From Cloeon dipterum (Eukaryota; Arthropoda; Insecta; Ephemeroptera; Baetidae): a stretch of 64,000 nt of DNA. Shown here piece by piece: positions 1-11,800 of the stretch. Both the position numbers and the translations under genes were made by a program. The DNA lies in contig NC_088786.1 in NCBI RefSeq assembly GCF_949628265.1, positions 42,987,681-43,051,680 of the forward strand. The letters are read 5' to 3'. The stretch's first letter is position 1. Each line of letters begins with the position of its first letter. The notes beneath the pieces are model-generated. The model worked only from the letters and a program-made list of their open reading frames with translations. It was not told the DNA's origin and made no database searches.

Positions 1-378
1 CCGCCCCACGACTGCGCCAACAGGCCCAGACCCAACCCTTCCACCCCCACCCCCGCACCGATACCGACAATTAGTCCCGCCAATTTCACCAAAACCAAAT
101 TTACGAATAAATTGTTTGATCAACAATTTTAACCAGAAATTGCCAAACCAACGACTACTGCATGATTTTGCGTTAATCTAACAAAAATTAGGCCAACAGA
201 TTAACAGAACACGTGAAAATTCGTCTTCAGAGGAGACGGCATTATGAATTTTTTAGTAGATCGAACTAAATTGAAAAAAATTAATTTCGATAAGAAAACA
301 ATTTCAATTGCACAAAAAATATAAATGAGCTGCATAAAATGATCAGCAAAAAGGGAAAAACTTACCGAGTGTCTCTAT

Positions 379-416
379 TTATAATGTAGAGAACGCGCAG
401 CTTCTGTGCGGCGAGG
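379..416 (-). other. Weak internal-exon candidate at left edge
   Basis: On the minus strand a strong donor (CG followed by GTAAGT, exon end about 366) follows a short open segment, with a possible acceptor after a CT-rich tract (CACAG) near 403. The open frame across it reads ...NLAAQKLRVLYIINRDTR, extends upstream without a stop for several dozen codons, and has fairly balanced codons. I recognise no family. The coordinates are approximate. It could be an exon of a minus-strand gene that continues beyond the left edge, or chance. Confidence 0.15.
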
Positions 417-2351
417 TTGGCAGAAAGAAAAGCCGTTTCGATGGCTTGCTTTGTTTGTTTCTTTCTATTTGTCACATCCCAGGAATTTATTATGGCATTC
501 GACGAATGTTGTCCACGCAGAGTGTGCAATAAATTATTTATTTATTTCATTATATCTACTTCACATGGATTAGCAACAAAGAGTTTGATCTTAAGACTGA
601 TTTTTGTGAGCATCAAGTTGCACTCGAGGTTGCTTGCACTCTTTATAACAAAATCAATCATACATCCTCGTTGATTTCATAATTTTTTTGTAGGGCGCAC
701 TGGATACACACCAAATCCGATCGAGTTAATAAATTAAAAAATTATTAAAAGCTCTGAAACCAACGAAGGGTAAAAGTCCTGTTATCAATTTTCCTATTGA
801 GAGTTAACAATTTTGCAAAAGAGCAACATTTTAATGCTAATTGTTAATAAAGAACTATAGGGTCAAAGAAATATATTAATTTTGATTTCATTCAAATTAG
901 AATAAATATAAGGAGATCTTATCACTAAGGCATTCACTTTAAACGTCAGACGCAAACTGTACATTTTAATTCTAAGCAAGAAAATAAAATTTAAAATAAA
1001 ATACGCAATGTGATGCTTTGCCAATTACTAAAAAATGACCTTAATTCCGTCGGTGAAAACCCGGGGCCTGAAAAAATGTAACCAAACCAAAGAGTTGCGC
1101 AGCTCCGGTAGTTTCTTTAATTTCAAATATTGATTGACAGGTCACAATTAGTGCCAAATTGTCGATGCTGACAACATCTCAACACACCATTTTTCATTTA
1201 TCATAATACACATTTCTTTTTTTTTTATTTTGCGTCACCACTATTTGTCCTCGTTTGTTTGCCCTCATTTCCTTTGCCCATTTTTTGTAACTGAGCAAAG
1301 TGCGAAATCAAAATCAGAAATTATCTCGTTTCCATTCTTCAGGACTACCGCGTCTCCATTGTCAGGAATTAAATTAATTTACAATTTGAGCGAAAGAAGG
1401 AAAGAACACGCTGCGGGGCAATTAACAAAATAAACGATCTCTCTAATACAAAGAGTCGATGGATGTTTCAATTTGCGGCAAATGAGTCGAAAATTGGTGT
1501 CCATTAAAGTTTCGTGGAAGGCAGCAGCAAATTGCTCTTCTTCCACTCTGCTGCGGGCCACGTCCATACACGGCCACACGAACGGAGAAATGAATGAATA
1601 GAAAATCAAACAGTTTTTTGCGTGTTATGTGCTTCGTGAAAGGTTGGGCTGCGCGCCGTTTCGAGGGCAAGAAAGGCTGCGCTGCGCTGGGTGTCGATTA
1701 TTTTTGGTCGTCGCCAAACTTTGTGCTCTGCTTGTCGCGCGTACGCCTCGGAATTCGAGTGCAAGAGCGCCGTTCGTTTCGTTCTTTTCGATCTTTTCGT
1801 TCGCCGGCTGCTTGAGCTAGGAGAAAAAGCTTCGCTCGCTGGCTCGTCGGTCGCGCTTCACTTCACCTTTCGATCGCCGCGTTTTTGCCGCCGCCGCAGC
1901 CGCCGCTAATGCACACACACACTCGCGTTTTTTCCTCGGCGCCCCGACCGCGACTTTTCCGAACCGAACCAAAATAAATTAAGATCAGCCGCTCTCGCCA
2001 CTTGTTGTTACTGCCTTTTTACTCAGCACTTAATTCGTTATTTTAAATAAAAAGTGCAAGTTTTTGGGGAATGCCACCTTCTCACGATTGCACATTTAAA
2101 TAAAATTAAAATTATAGGGGGAATTCTGCACAATTTATTTGATTTTAACTTCTTTTTGAAGCAGATTGGAGAGTTGCTTAAATTTTGGGCAAATTTTGGT
2201 GTTGAAGGCGAGCTGCGTGCGGAAGACTTTAGGGTGCGAAGGTTCGATCCCCTTGAAAGCACAAAAAATCGGCAGTATGGATCCGAGCTGAGCGGCGATT
2301 TTTTGCTCTGCTCTGCTCTGCAGCTCGCTCGCTTGCCATCGAGATAGAACT

Positions 2352-2383
2352 GCGAGCGAGCGAGCGAGCGAGCGAGCGAGCGA
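2352..2383. repeat. (GCGA)8 tetranucleotide microsatellite
   Basis: Perfect tandem run of about eight GCGA units, one of many GCGA/GCTC runs in this window. Confidence 0.9.
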
Positions 2384-2527
2384 ACCAACTAGCAAGGGAG
2401 TTTTTTGTCCTGCTGCACCCCTGCCGCTGCTCCATCCCCCGAACAACCCCTTCGCCGACGCCACTGGGTCATTTTGGCACGCAAGCTGCTCCAGCGCAAT
2501 CTTCTCGCTTTCACAATTCGCTCGATC

Positions 2528-3252
2528 TCAGGGTTGCCAGCGCTTGTTCAGGGTCAAAATTTGAAGTCTGGAGCCTTTTCAGGACTGCCTAGAATTGGTT
2601 TTTAATTTTAAATCGGTTTATTCAAAATTAAAACGTAAAATAAGGCTGTGTCAGGGTCGATCAATTTTTCAGGGCGAGTTTTTTTAGGCCTTTATGAACG
2701 GCCAAGACTTTAATTCAGGATTAACAACCTTTCAGGGCTTGATTGACTCTTCTCAGGGTGGTATACCTGGTGTATACATCCCATGGAGAAAATATTCTAG
2801 GTGGGTGAGAAATCCTTTCTTGTACTTATAGATAAATTTAAATTAAAAACCAGGGTTAGAATTTTTTATCAGGGTTTGTAATTAATTTTCCTTAAAATTC
2901 ACGAATAATATTAGGGTTTTGCGTGGATCAGTAATCGAACTAATCTTTTCAGTGTCTTGGACTCATCTGAGGGTTTTCAGGTACTGTTTCAGGGTGTCCA
3001 GAGATAAATTTCACCTTTCTTAGCCTTTCAGCGCAGTTAAATACCCTTTCCAAAGGTCTGTTAGCCACCTTTCTTGAAGCTACAATCCTTTTTCCATTTT
3101 TTCCAACCTGTTCAGGGTGGAAGACCTTTCTTCAGGGTTCGTTTTTCATGCTCAGGTATTGCTACTGTTTCAGGGCTTCCCGAGTTTGCTGATAATCAGA
3201 TCGCAGTTAAGTACCCTGTCCTCAGGGTTTATTTGCGGTTGTTCAGGGTTGC
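2528..3252. repeat. Cluster of dispersed CAGGGT/CAGGGC motifs
   Basis: Within about 725 bp the hexamer CAGGGT or CAGGGC occurs about a dozen times on the plus strand, usually preceded by pyrimidines (TTTTCAGGGT, TTCTTCAGGGT). Part of the region looks like a decayed tandem duplication with a 170-bp offset: a block at 3032-3051 (CGCAGTTAAATACCCTTTCC) recurs at 3202-3221 with two differences. Similar isolated motifs appear at about 4338, 4440 and 5364. The function is unknown. Each copy resembles a splice acceptor or a degenerate satellite unit. Confidence 0.6.
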
Positions 3253-6200
3253 CTGTGGCCTTGCCAGGTGGAAGGACGGACGGACGGACGGAGAGAATAA
3301 GAATGAGGCGCCCGCGGGTGGAATTAAAAGAGAGGAGCGCACACGGCGGCGCGGGATTTCAATGTTTGTTGCGCCGACGGACGGACGGGACGGAGGATCG
3401 GAGCGAGGAGCCGTGTTTTGCGCTCTTATCGCTCTCGTTCGCTGCTGCGCTGCACACTGTGTATTATTCAAATTGGCTGCGATACGCCGGCAAGATAAAC
3501 AGCGAATTAATCGGGATGACGACGAGTGTGTGTGTGTGTAATATTATTTGTGTGAGCAGAGCGAGAGCGAGAGAGAGAGAGAAAAAGCAGCCGGCGGCAG
3601 CGAGCGCAGGCATTCCCCCGAATCAAGTGATTCGATTAGCATCATCATGGGAATCAATCTCACTCGCGCGCCACTAAAACACCAACAAAGCAAACCTTCC
3701 TTCGCCCTGCCTTCCAAAGGCCATGCGAAACCGACCGAAAAATCACACTCGCGGCTAACGCAAGAAACGTAAACAAAATTAAACTTCGCCCTCGGCCATT
3801 ATTCGGCCAGACTCGCCTATCACTTTTCTCCTTTTTTTCATCGTCTCGTTTCGCTGCATGCGCGGCTACTAACTGTTTTACATCCAAATTAAATAAGTTT
3901 CCAGCCTTTCCCACACTCACAATCACCGCCTGTCGCAATCTTAATCGCGTTTTTAAATATTTTGCTGTGGCTATGGCGACCTTTTCATTTTTATTGTTTC
4001 AATTTTTAATCCGAGCGAATTACTCCAAAAGGTTTTTAGATGACCTTCATATTTTTGCAAGTTCAATTCAAAATATTTCTGATTGCGTTAATCTGGAATA
4101 TTTACAGGCGGGATTTTGGAAAACGTCAAAACACGCAATTTAGAGCAGCCGATATTTGCTCAGATTTTATTAAATAAATATAAATATTTACCTTTTCTCG
4201 GGACTAACATGAAATTTGTGAATTTACTTCAAAGTCTAGAGTATTTTGCAACCTTGTGTAAATCTCAACGAGATCTGGAGGAAAAAACTTGACATTGTAT
4301 CAATTTCCCCGATGCTTTCCAATTTTTAGCAGGTCCTTCAGGGTGTCAAAACATTTATTGGAGTGTCACGCAACCTTTTTCGAGGGTTTCACGGTTAGCA
4401 GTTTTTGCAAGCTTAGACGCAGGACGTCCTGACCTTCTTCAGGGTACCGGTGGCTTGTTAGCGTGATGAGCGCAGTCGGCAGGACGCGCGGTTTTCCAGG
4501 AGCTTTTCTCGGAGCGGAGAGTGTGTGTGAGGAGCAGAGCCAGGAAATCGGAGAACAAAGCAAAAGCGCGGCTTCGTGACGAGCGAGTTTGATTTGGATT
4601 TGAGTTGAGCGAGGAGCAGAGCAGAGCAGAGCGGAGCGGAGTGGAGCGACCGCGTGTGAGCCGCCCGCGTTTTTTGTCCGCTCCGCGCGTCCACTCACGA
4701 TTAATTGGAAGTGGATTGTCAGGAATTAGGAGCGTGAAATGCACTGTGTGACCTGCTAAACTCTCTCGTGACGCCCAAAAAAGATCTAAATAAAAACACA
4801 AATCCGAGCGCGCGCATTCGACGAACGTGTAAATAAAAGAAGAGGCAAATCCGTTTATTATATTTATTTTTTCCGGATCGTAATTGGTTTCGTCGTCTCC
4901 CGCGGCTCGTTTTACTGCCCTCTCCGTGCTCGTTTCAATTAGAAATTGAAACGCACTCTTTTATTGTTATTAAACGCGCGCTCGATTCAATTTGCATTCA
5001 CGGCGCGCGGCGGCGGCGGCGCGCCGCGATTGGAAAAGCGATTATTATTTACGAAAAATGAGCCTTTGCAGCGCACATTAAGGTTCTCAGCGGCGGAGAA
5101 TTGGAATTGTGCGTTGCTCTCGGGGCCGAGATTGCTTTTTTGCCGAGGGCGTGGCCTCGGCATTATGCACACCTGCTCTCGCTCGCTCGCTCGCTGCTCA
5201 ACTCGATTTATCTGCCGACGCAATCACGCCGCCGGTTGCATACCCGCGCACCGCCGAGCCAGCATTCCGACCGCAAAACAAATAAAATTAAAAACCATCT
5301 ACAACACACAAAAAAACGAGTCCATTCACGTTTCCATTTCGAGAGCGCGCAAATTCGGCTTCTCAGGGTCTTTCCAGGGCACGCCACCTTGCACAGGTCG
5401 CTGAACCTTTTGACTATCGGTTGATCTCTGCTGGTCCTTGGCCTAGAAATCAATGTCGACCCTTTGAAGCTCTTCCAGGGCGAAAATCAGCGTCTTAAAA
5501 TAACGTGCACCCTTATGTATAGGTGTCGAACAAATCTTGCTAATTATTTTTAATTTTGCCACCCTTCTCTGAATCGAAAAATTTTCATATTTTTCAGCAG
5601 CCTGCTCTCCAAAGGACTCTGAACTGAAATTTAACAAGACGTCCACGACCTTTTGGAAGAAAAAAACTTGTAAGATGAAAAACACTAATAGACTGCTGCT
5701 GGGTCTCATCGTTCACTGCTCGTTTTTGCCGAGACGGGGCAAAATTATTCTAATCACAGACGCAGGTTAAATGGTACATCAGATAACTTGCACCAAAATA
5801 AATAAAAATTTTGAGCGAAAATCAGAATATGGATTGAAGTGAGTGATCGGGTCGGGGTCGATCATCGGAGGAAGAGGAAACGGCGCGGAGTAAAAGAGCG
5901 AGAGTTGTGTGTGTGAGTGTGTCGTCGTCGGCGGAGATCAGTGAATTTATTTATGTACTCTTTGGCGGCGCGCGGCGGCATTTTTCGGGCTGCTCTTTGC
6001 TTTGCGTCTCGCGAGTTATCTGCGGGCGATCGTGCTGGAACACGGCGGAATGCGCTTTGATCTCGCGCCTATTTGTTTCTCGCCGGCGACAACCTGCTTC
6101 AAATTTGGCCAGATTCGTCAAATTAATTGCCTTTGTTCGTCTCCTTTGTTCTGCTCTGTCGCTCTTTTCCAGTAGCCGCGCGCAACTATTCGCCTCCAAA

Positions 6201-6740
6201 TTCGATTCTATCTACGCAGAAAACAATCGCAAAGCCCAATTCCCAGCATCCGTCCGAGCATTTTTTTTTTTTGGCATCAAACTCGAGTCAATTTAAGCAG
6301 ATTGGGATGGACCATTTTAATCCATTCATTTTTTGCAGGGGGTGGAAATCCAGTTTGAAAGGGAGGTGGCAGTCGCTTTGTCAGGTTTGGGGGTCACCCG
6401 CCCGTCCGCCAGCAGATATTTTGCGCTCGCTGGAAGAAAGAATGGAGCGATCTCGGGAATAAGAAAGAAGGTTTGTTGTGAAGGGAGAAGAGCAGAGTCA
6501 TCAGCAGGGGAGATGGCCTGCGATTTGTATCTCTTTTTTCCGCTCGCTAATGGTCGAAACACGAGTGCGTCCATTTCTCAAAGCGAAAGAGAGAAAACGA
6601 GCCGAACGAGACGAGAAACGAAACGAAACAACCCACGGAGGCCTGCACTCTCGTCGTCCTTCCCGGCCGGTCCATTCAAATTTGTATTTCTCCTGCGACG
6701 ATGCGTGGAATAAAAAGGCAGTTGGGTTTTGTTTTGTCAC

Positions 6741-6746
6741 TTTATT
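6741..6746 (-). promoter_or_regulatory. Poly(A) signal of USP48
   Basis: TTTATT on the plus strand is AATAAA on the minus strand, about 120 nt downstream of the USP48 stop codon (6865-6867). The spacing suits a short 3' UTR ending near 6720. The assignment rests on position and motif only. Confidence 0.6.
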
Positions 6747-6864
6747 ATCAAAATTATTATATTCAATAGTATAACAGGTTTGGGGCAAGAAACAAAAACA
6801 CGAGAGACGAGGCACTTGATGCGCGGCAATATATAGTAGTAGAAAAAAGTAAATGCACTTGGAT

Positions 6865-8784
6865 TCACTGCTGCGCCAGAATGGTTCCTGCAACACACGA
6901 ACGCAAAATGTATTTATACACCCTCGTCAGAGCAGAGCTTGCACTTTGCAGAAAGGAATAAGGAACGGCAGAGATGCGGGAATTTTCTCCCTCGTCCTTT
7001 CGCCACGCACCACATAAATAATGGCGCAACTCTTTCAAGACAGTTGGCTCGACAGCCGATAATCCCCGACTGCATCATTTATAACTTGCGTGTCACCCCC
7101 GAAATTATTCAAACGCACGCCGCACCGCACCGCTTCGAACCGAACCGAACCGCCCTGACACCCAGCCTTTCAATTTGCACAGAATGCCGATTTCTTATAC
7201 ATTTTTTTTGCTCCGTAAAAATAAGAAAAATGCACAGACTTTGCTATTGATTTGCAATTAATTCTAAAACAAAATTTGAACCCAGAGTTTCAAATCAGAG
7301 CGCTTTCAGTTTTGCAAATTTACCTGAAAATGATTTTAAAAGGTAAAACAGAGAAATTTACCCGAAAACCATTGTTGCAATTTATAATTTGCTTGTATAT
7401 CTCGCGAAGGGTTGTTTCCCGGGGGTTGGAGGGCTGTCCGGGCGACGATTGGCGTGGGCGTTGGGCTGCGGAGGCGGTCGGGGGCGGCGGGGGCGCGCAG
7501 GCGGGTGGGGCGGTGGGCGGCAGCGCACAATGCCCGCCCAATCGCGCACAATTGGCCGCCGCCATTTTGTCTCGGCAGGTGCTGTGCGGCTCGGCCGGCC
7601 GGCCGGCGGCGCGCGAATTGCGAGCCGCCGCCGCGCAGCCCAAAAATTCGCCGCCTCGAAATTTCCTCGTCGCGGGCCCGGCCCGGCCCGGCCGCCGGGC
7701 CCTTTTTCCTTTTCCTTCGCAAATGGGCAAAAAAGGCGGCAAGGTCGCGCGCGCGGCGGCTGCAACCCCTCGCCGGCGGCCGCCGGACGGCCGGGGGGCA
7801 AAAAAGCGAACGACCCACTTGGCTCCCTCGCCGCGCCGGCCCAAGAAAAAAGCTCCAACGTCTTCCTTATTTATTCCACTCCCCCAGATTTTGCTCGGCG
7901 CTTTTTGCAAAGTCGGAAGCATCAATCGGCAATTCAAGGCCAACCACCGCAAAAAAGATCCATTTCATAAAGCATTCAAATGCACCACACTAGTTTTGTT
8001 TAGTCGCCTCAACCCCTTTACCCTCGATTGACACGGAAAAAATCAAACTAATTGCGACAACCCTCGTTTTCATACACAATAATATATATTATGGAAATGA
8101 AGAAATAGAAAAAATGACCCCACCTCAGCAGGAATGAAGATTTACATAATTGTTTTATTTTTCGGAAAAGAATGAATAAATTTGCGGATTATCTAGACGA
8201 GGAGTATTTTTTGCTAATGATATAGGGTTTTATTCCATTTCTGGCCAAAGAAAACGTGTGGTGAAATAAAAGTAAGATTTTTACAGTAGTTCATTTCTCG
8301 TGGTTAACCTTTAAAAAAATTAAAATTAAATCTTGAACTGGAAAGAAGGCTCTGGAAAAACAATTTACGTCTGAAGAAAGACGTGATTACCGCAACGTTT
8401 GATTGATTTAACAAAATTAGAACTCAAAGAAAAAATAATGACAAAAATCAGTTGGAAAAATCTGGAGCAGTCGATGGTTCTATATATAATTCTACGCTTA
8501 TTAAATTTCCAGGATTTTCATATCCAATTCAAAAGTTCAAAAGGAGATTTTCCCAATATTACCGATTGAAAAGGAGTGCATGCACGGTCCTCCCAGTTTC
8601 TCTACGCGTTAAAAAGAATTGTAAAATTAAAAGGTTATTCCGGACTGTTTGTAATGCTGTCAATTGTGCGCCCTTTTGTCAAACCCTGGCTGTCCGTTGG
8701 TATTGCCTCTCTGGTGGTGAGTGGAGCGAGAGTAAAATTGCGTCGGCCTCGCAGGTGCAGCGCTTCGAGATGTGTATGACATTG

Positions 8785-8822
<38 letters not shown>

Positions 8823-11800
8823 GCGCAATTTAATTGTGGCGCTAATTGCGAGGCAGGAATTTGTTCTTGAGTTTGATACACTTTTCCTAATCGCGGTGCG
8901 GCGGCGGCGGCGGCGGCGGCGCATTAATTGAGACTCAACTCGAATTCCAGCGCAAACAACGAATTAATTGGCGCGCAAGAATTCGGTCTGGATCGGCATT
9001 GAAATGGCAGGCAAAAATGAACATGAATTTCCCTCGGCGTCGCGCGGCCGGGGCGCAGAAATATTATTTATTTGAAAGGAAAGGCAGCGAAAAGGGATGC
9101 AAATCGGCGCGCGTTTGTAGTTACACTTGTCTTCGGGCCGCCGGCCGAGGGAGCAACCGAGGGTTGTTTTCGGGGGAGCAAAGCAGTTTATAAAATTTGT
9201 CTTGGCTGCGCTGCGAATTAATAAATATCATTAACATGACTTGCCTTCCGTGCACCCTCCTTTCGATACAAACCCTTTTCCTCCCTCGAATCTCGCTGGC
9301 GTTAATCGACCGACTAAATTTCAACTCTTCGCCGCCGCACAACTCCTTTTTTGAATTACGCACATGCATACATACATCCACTCCTGCCAATGCCAGCAAC
9401 CAAACCAAGAAAAAGATCTCAAAAACTAACATTTTACCAGAGTAGAAACACAATTCGATGAATAATTCAGAGAGTGTTTCCAAAAACGTAATCCCTTTGT
9501 ATGCAATTTTAAATTCTGTCCACCCTTTAAGTGAATTTGAGGCTCAAAATTTATATTATTGACAAACCAATGCACGCTTTTTGTTTCTATGAAATGCATG
9601 AATTTTTGCAGTCTTTGATAAATAGAAAAAGTTGGAATTAATTAATCGCACTTAGAAGCGATGAATTAGTTTTAAAAAAATTCTGTAATGCTGTGAATGC
9701 ATTTTAATTCCTCGTAAGTTTTTAAAATTGAATTTATTTTATATTTAAAACAAATTCTTAGAGTTTCAGGGCACGCCTTAACGCCATGGGTTGCTCATGT
9801 CGAAATAAAAAAATGCGTATAGGATATTTGGCAAGTGAAAAAGAATAATTTGACAAAAATTGAAAATAGGCACTTGGCACGGAGACTGTGACAATGAGGA
9901 AGAAACAAAGATTATTTTTGGAGCGAGATCGGAATTGCGTGGCAATGGAGCGCGTAAGTGAATTAGGAGTACACGCACTGCTGCTCGCTCTATCTTTGGC
10001 GGAGAGAAAATTAGCCGAGTGTCAAAGGCGAAAGACGCATCGGCCGGCCGCCGATCCATCACGCGAATCACTTGTTTTGCGTTCGATATAATTTTCCGCG
10101 CAAGCAAACGGCGGGAATTGCAATTAGAGTTTGAAATTGGCGGCGGATGACTTGCGGAAGGGTTGCTTTGCTTTTCTTGGGCCGGGGCGAAAAGCAAAAA
10201 CTCACCAGTGAAGCCCTGCTCGGGGTCGACTAGCATGGCGGAGGGCCGCTCCTCGTCCGACTCGTTGCTCAGCTTGTCCTCCTGCGACACAAAACAAAAT
10301 AAAACAAAACTCGTAAACGTATAATACACTTGGCAGTTATTCACGGCAATTTGAATCCCCTCGACCCACACTCACACTCACACACAAACAGCTAATTGGC
10401 TCGTAAAGCCGGCCGGCAATCAAACAGAGCAAAGCCAAATAAACATTTTATGCGCGCAAAACGACAGTTTTTTTTCTCTCTCTCGGAACAGAATTGGAAA
10501 AAATAAATTAATTTCGGCAAAAACTTCAAGGCCCCGGTTCGGGATGATTTTTTTTTTTTTTTTTGTAAATTTAGCCGAAAAGCGTTTGGAGGTTGGAATT
10601 TTGCGTGTTGGGCTGCTCGCGTTTTTTGCGTTTTTGGTGCGGAATGCAGTGTGTCGGTCGGGCGGTTGGCCGAGTGATATACGTGCGTCGATTGCCATTG
10701 TTGCGAGCGAGCGAGCGAGCGGCAAAAGCACCTGCTGATTATGACGAGCGGCCGATGTGAGCGGAATAATCACTCGGCCAAACGGACCGCTTTTAATTGT
10801 CCTCAACTTGGCGTTTCGCGTTTCGTTTCGAGCGGAACGGGTTTCGGAGATACACTTGGTGTGTGTGTGCGTGTGTTTGTGCGTCGCCCGGCTCAGCATC
10901 AGCATCAGCAGTGAGTCGTCGTCGTCGTTGGCCCATTTGCGTGTTATCTGCTCCAGATGGGCCGCCGCTGCCGCCGCCGCTGACGACACAATTTGTTTGG
11001 GCCTCGCAGTCGCGGCGTGGGAACCGATGCAGCTGTCCCACCCGACGACTCGCATCGCCAGCAAAGACGCGCGCGACCACCGAGCACCGCCAACGCACCA
11101 GCCCAAATTTTGCAAATTCACTCCTCACTCACGGGTGCCTTCGATAAAATTTATATACATTTTTTTTCCGATTGGACCGTAATTACGATATTTGTTTTAC
11201 TTCTGTATTTTAAAATAAAAAATATTGAAGATTTGGAATCAAAAGAGAATAAAAATTAACAATTAATTTTAATTGTGGACTGTAGCAAGGGTTCATTGAG
11301 TTTTTTTCTTGCGGAATCTACCAATAATTCATCTCCAAAATGTGCAATAACCAAAACAGGACATTTGTCTCGTCTCGTCGCAAACAATAAAAATCAAATT
11401 AAATTTCCCGCCTGGCATATAAAAGAAATTTATGATTTTCAAAATCTGGATTAGCATGCAAACAATAGAAAATTATTTTTTCAAATTAAAATTTCAGCTC
11501 TCCCGATTTGAAACATTTTGCAGAACGCATATTATCAACTCTATATTCGAGATCTTTTCTTAAAAGGACATTTCAAGCGCTAACAAAAATCATCTAGTTA
11601 AGACGGAAAATTTGAAACCCCATCATGCACTTTGGTCTTCTCCCACATGAAATCAATGATATAATTCAAAATTAAAGGCAGATATAAATAATATTTAGAC
11701 TCGGACAAAAGCCGCTTAATGCCGAAAATTTCAACTCCTCGCCTCGTCTTGATTTGATCTCTGCAATGTAATATATGGCTCCTGCTCCATTATTTCCAAC

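Larger units (their letters stand above)
1..6740. other. Intergenic region left of USP48, no firm gene
   Basis: No coding region can be supported here. The sequence alternates between AT-rich stretches (for example 100-360, 680-1220, 3950-4330) and GC-richer blocks near 1620-1970, 2200-2520, 3260-3640, 4450-4700, 4980-5260 and 5860-6700. Long open frames in the GC blocks occur in several overlapping frames at once and match no family I know, so I treat them as composition effects. Listed separately are a weak exon candidate at the left edge, a (GCGA)n microsatellite and a cluster of CAGGGT motifs. Confidence 0.6.

Noticed and set aside
2528..3252. Interstitial telomere repeat (TTAGG or TCAGG type) as the explanation for the CAGGGT cluster
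   Set aside because: The motifs are separated by 15-100 bp of unrelated sequence and are not in tandem pentamers.
7252..8031. Open frames of 158-259 codons on both strands
   Set aside because: Frames are open simultaneously in several phases because the block is extremely GC-rich. The peptides are Ala/Arg/Gly/Pro low complexity without any domain.
9765..9785. miR-124-like string on the minus strand
   Set aside because: Only the first six or seven bases resemble the microRNA, and I saw no hairpin partner.
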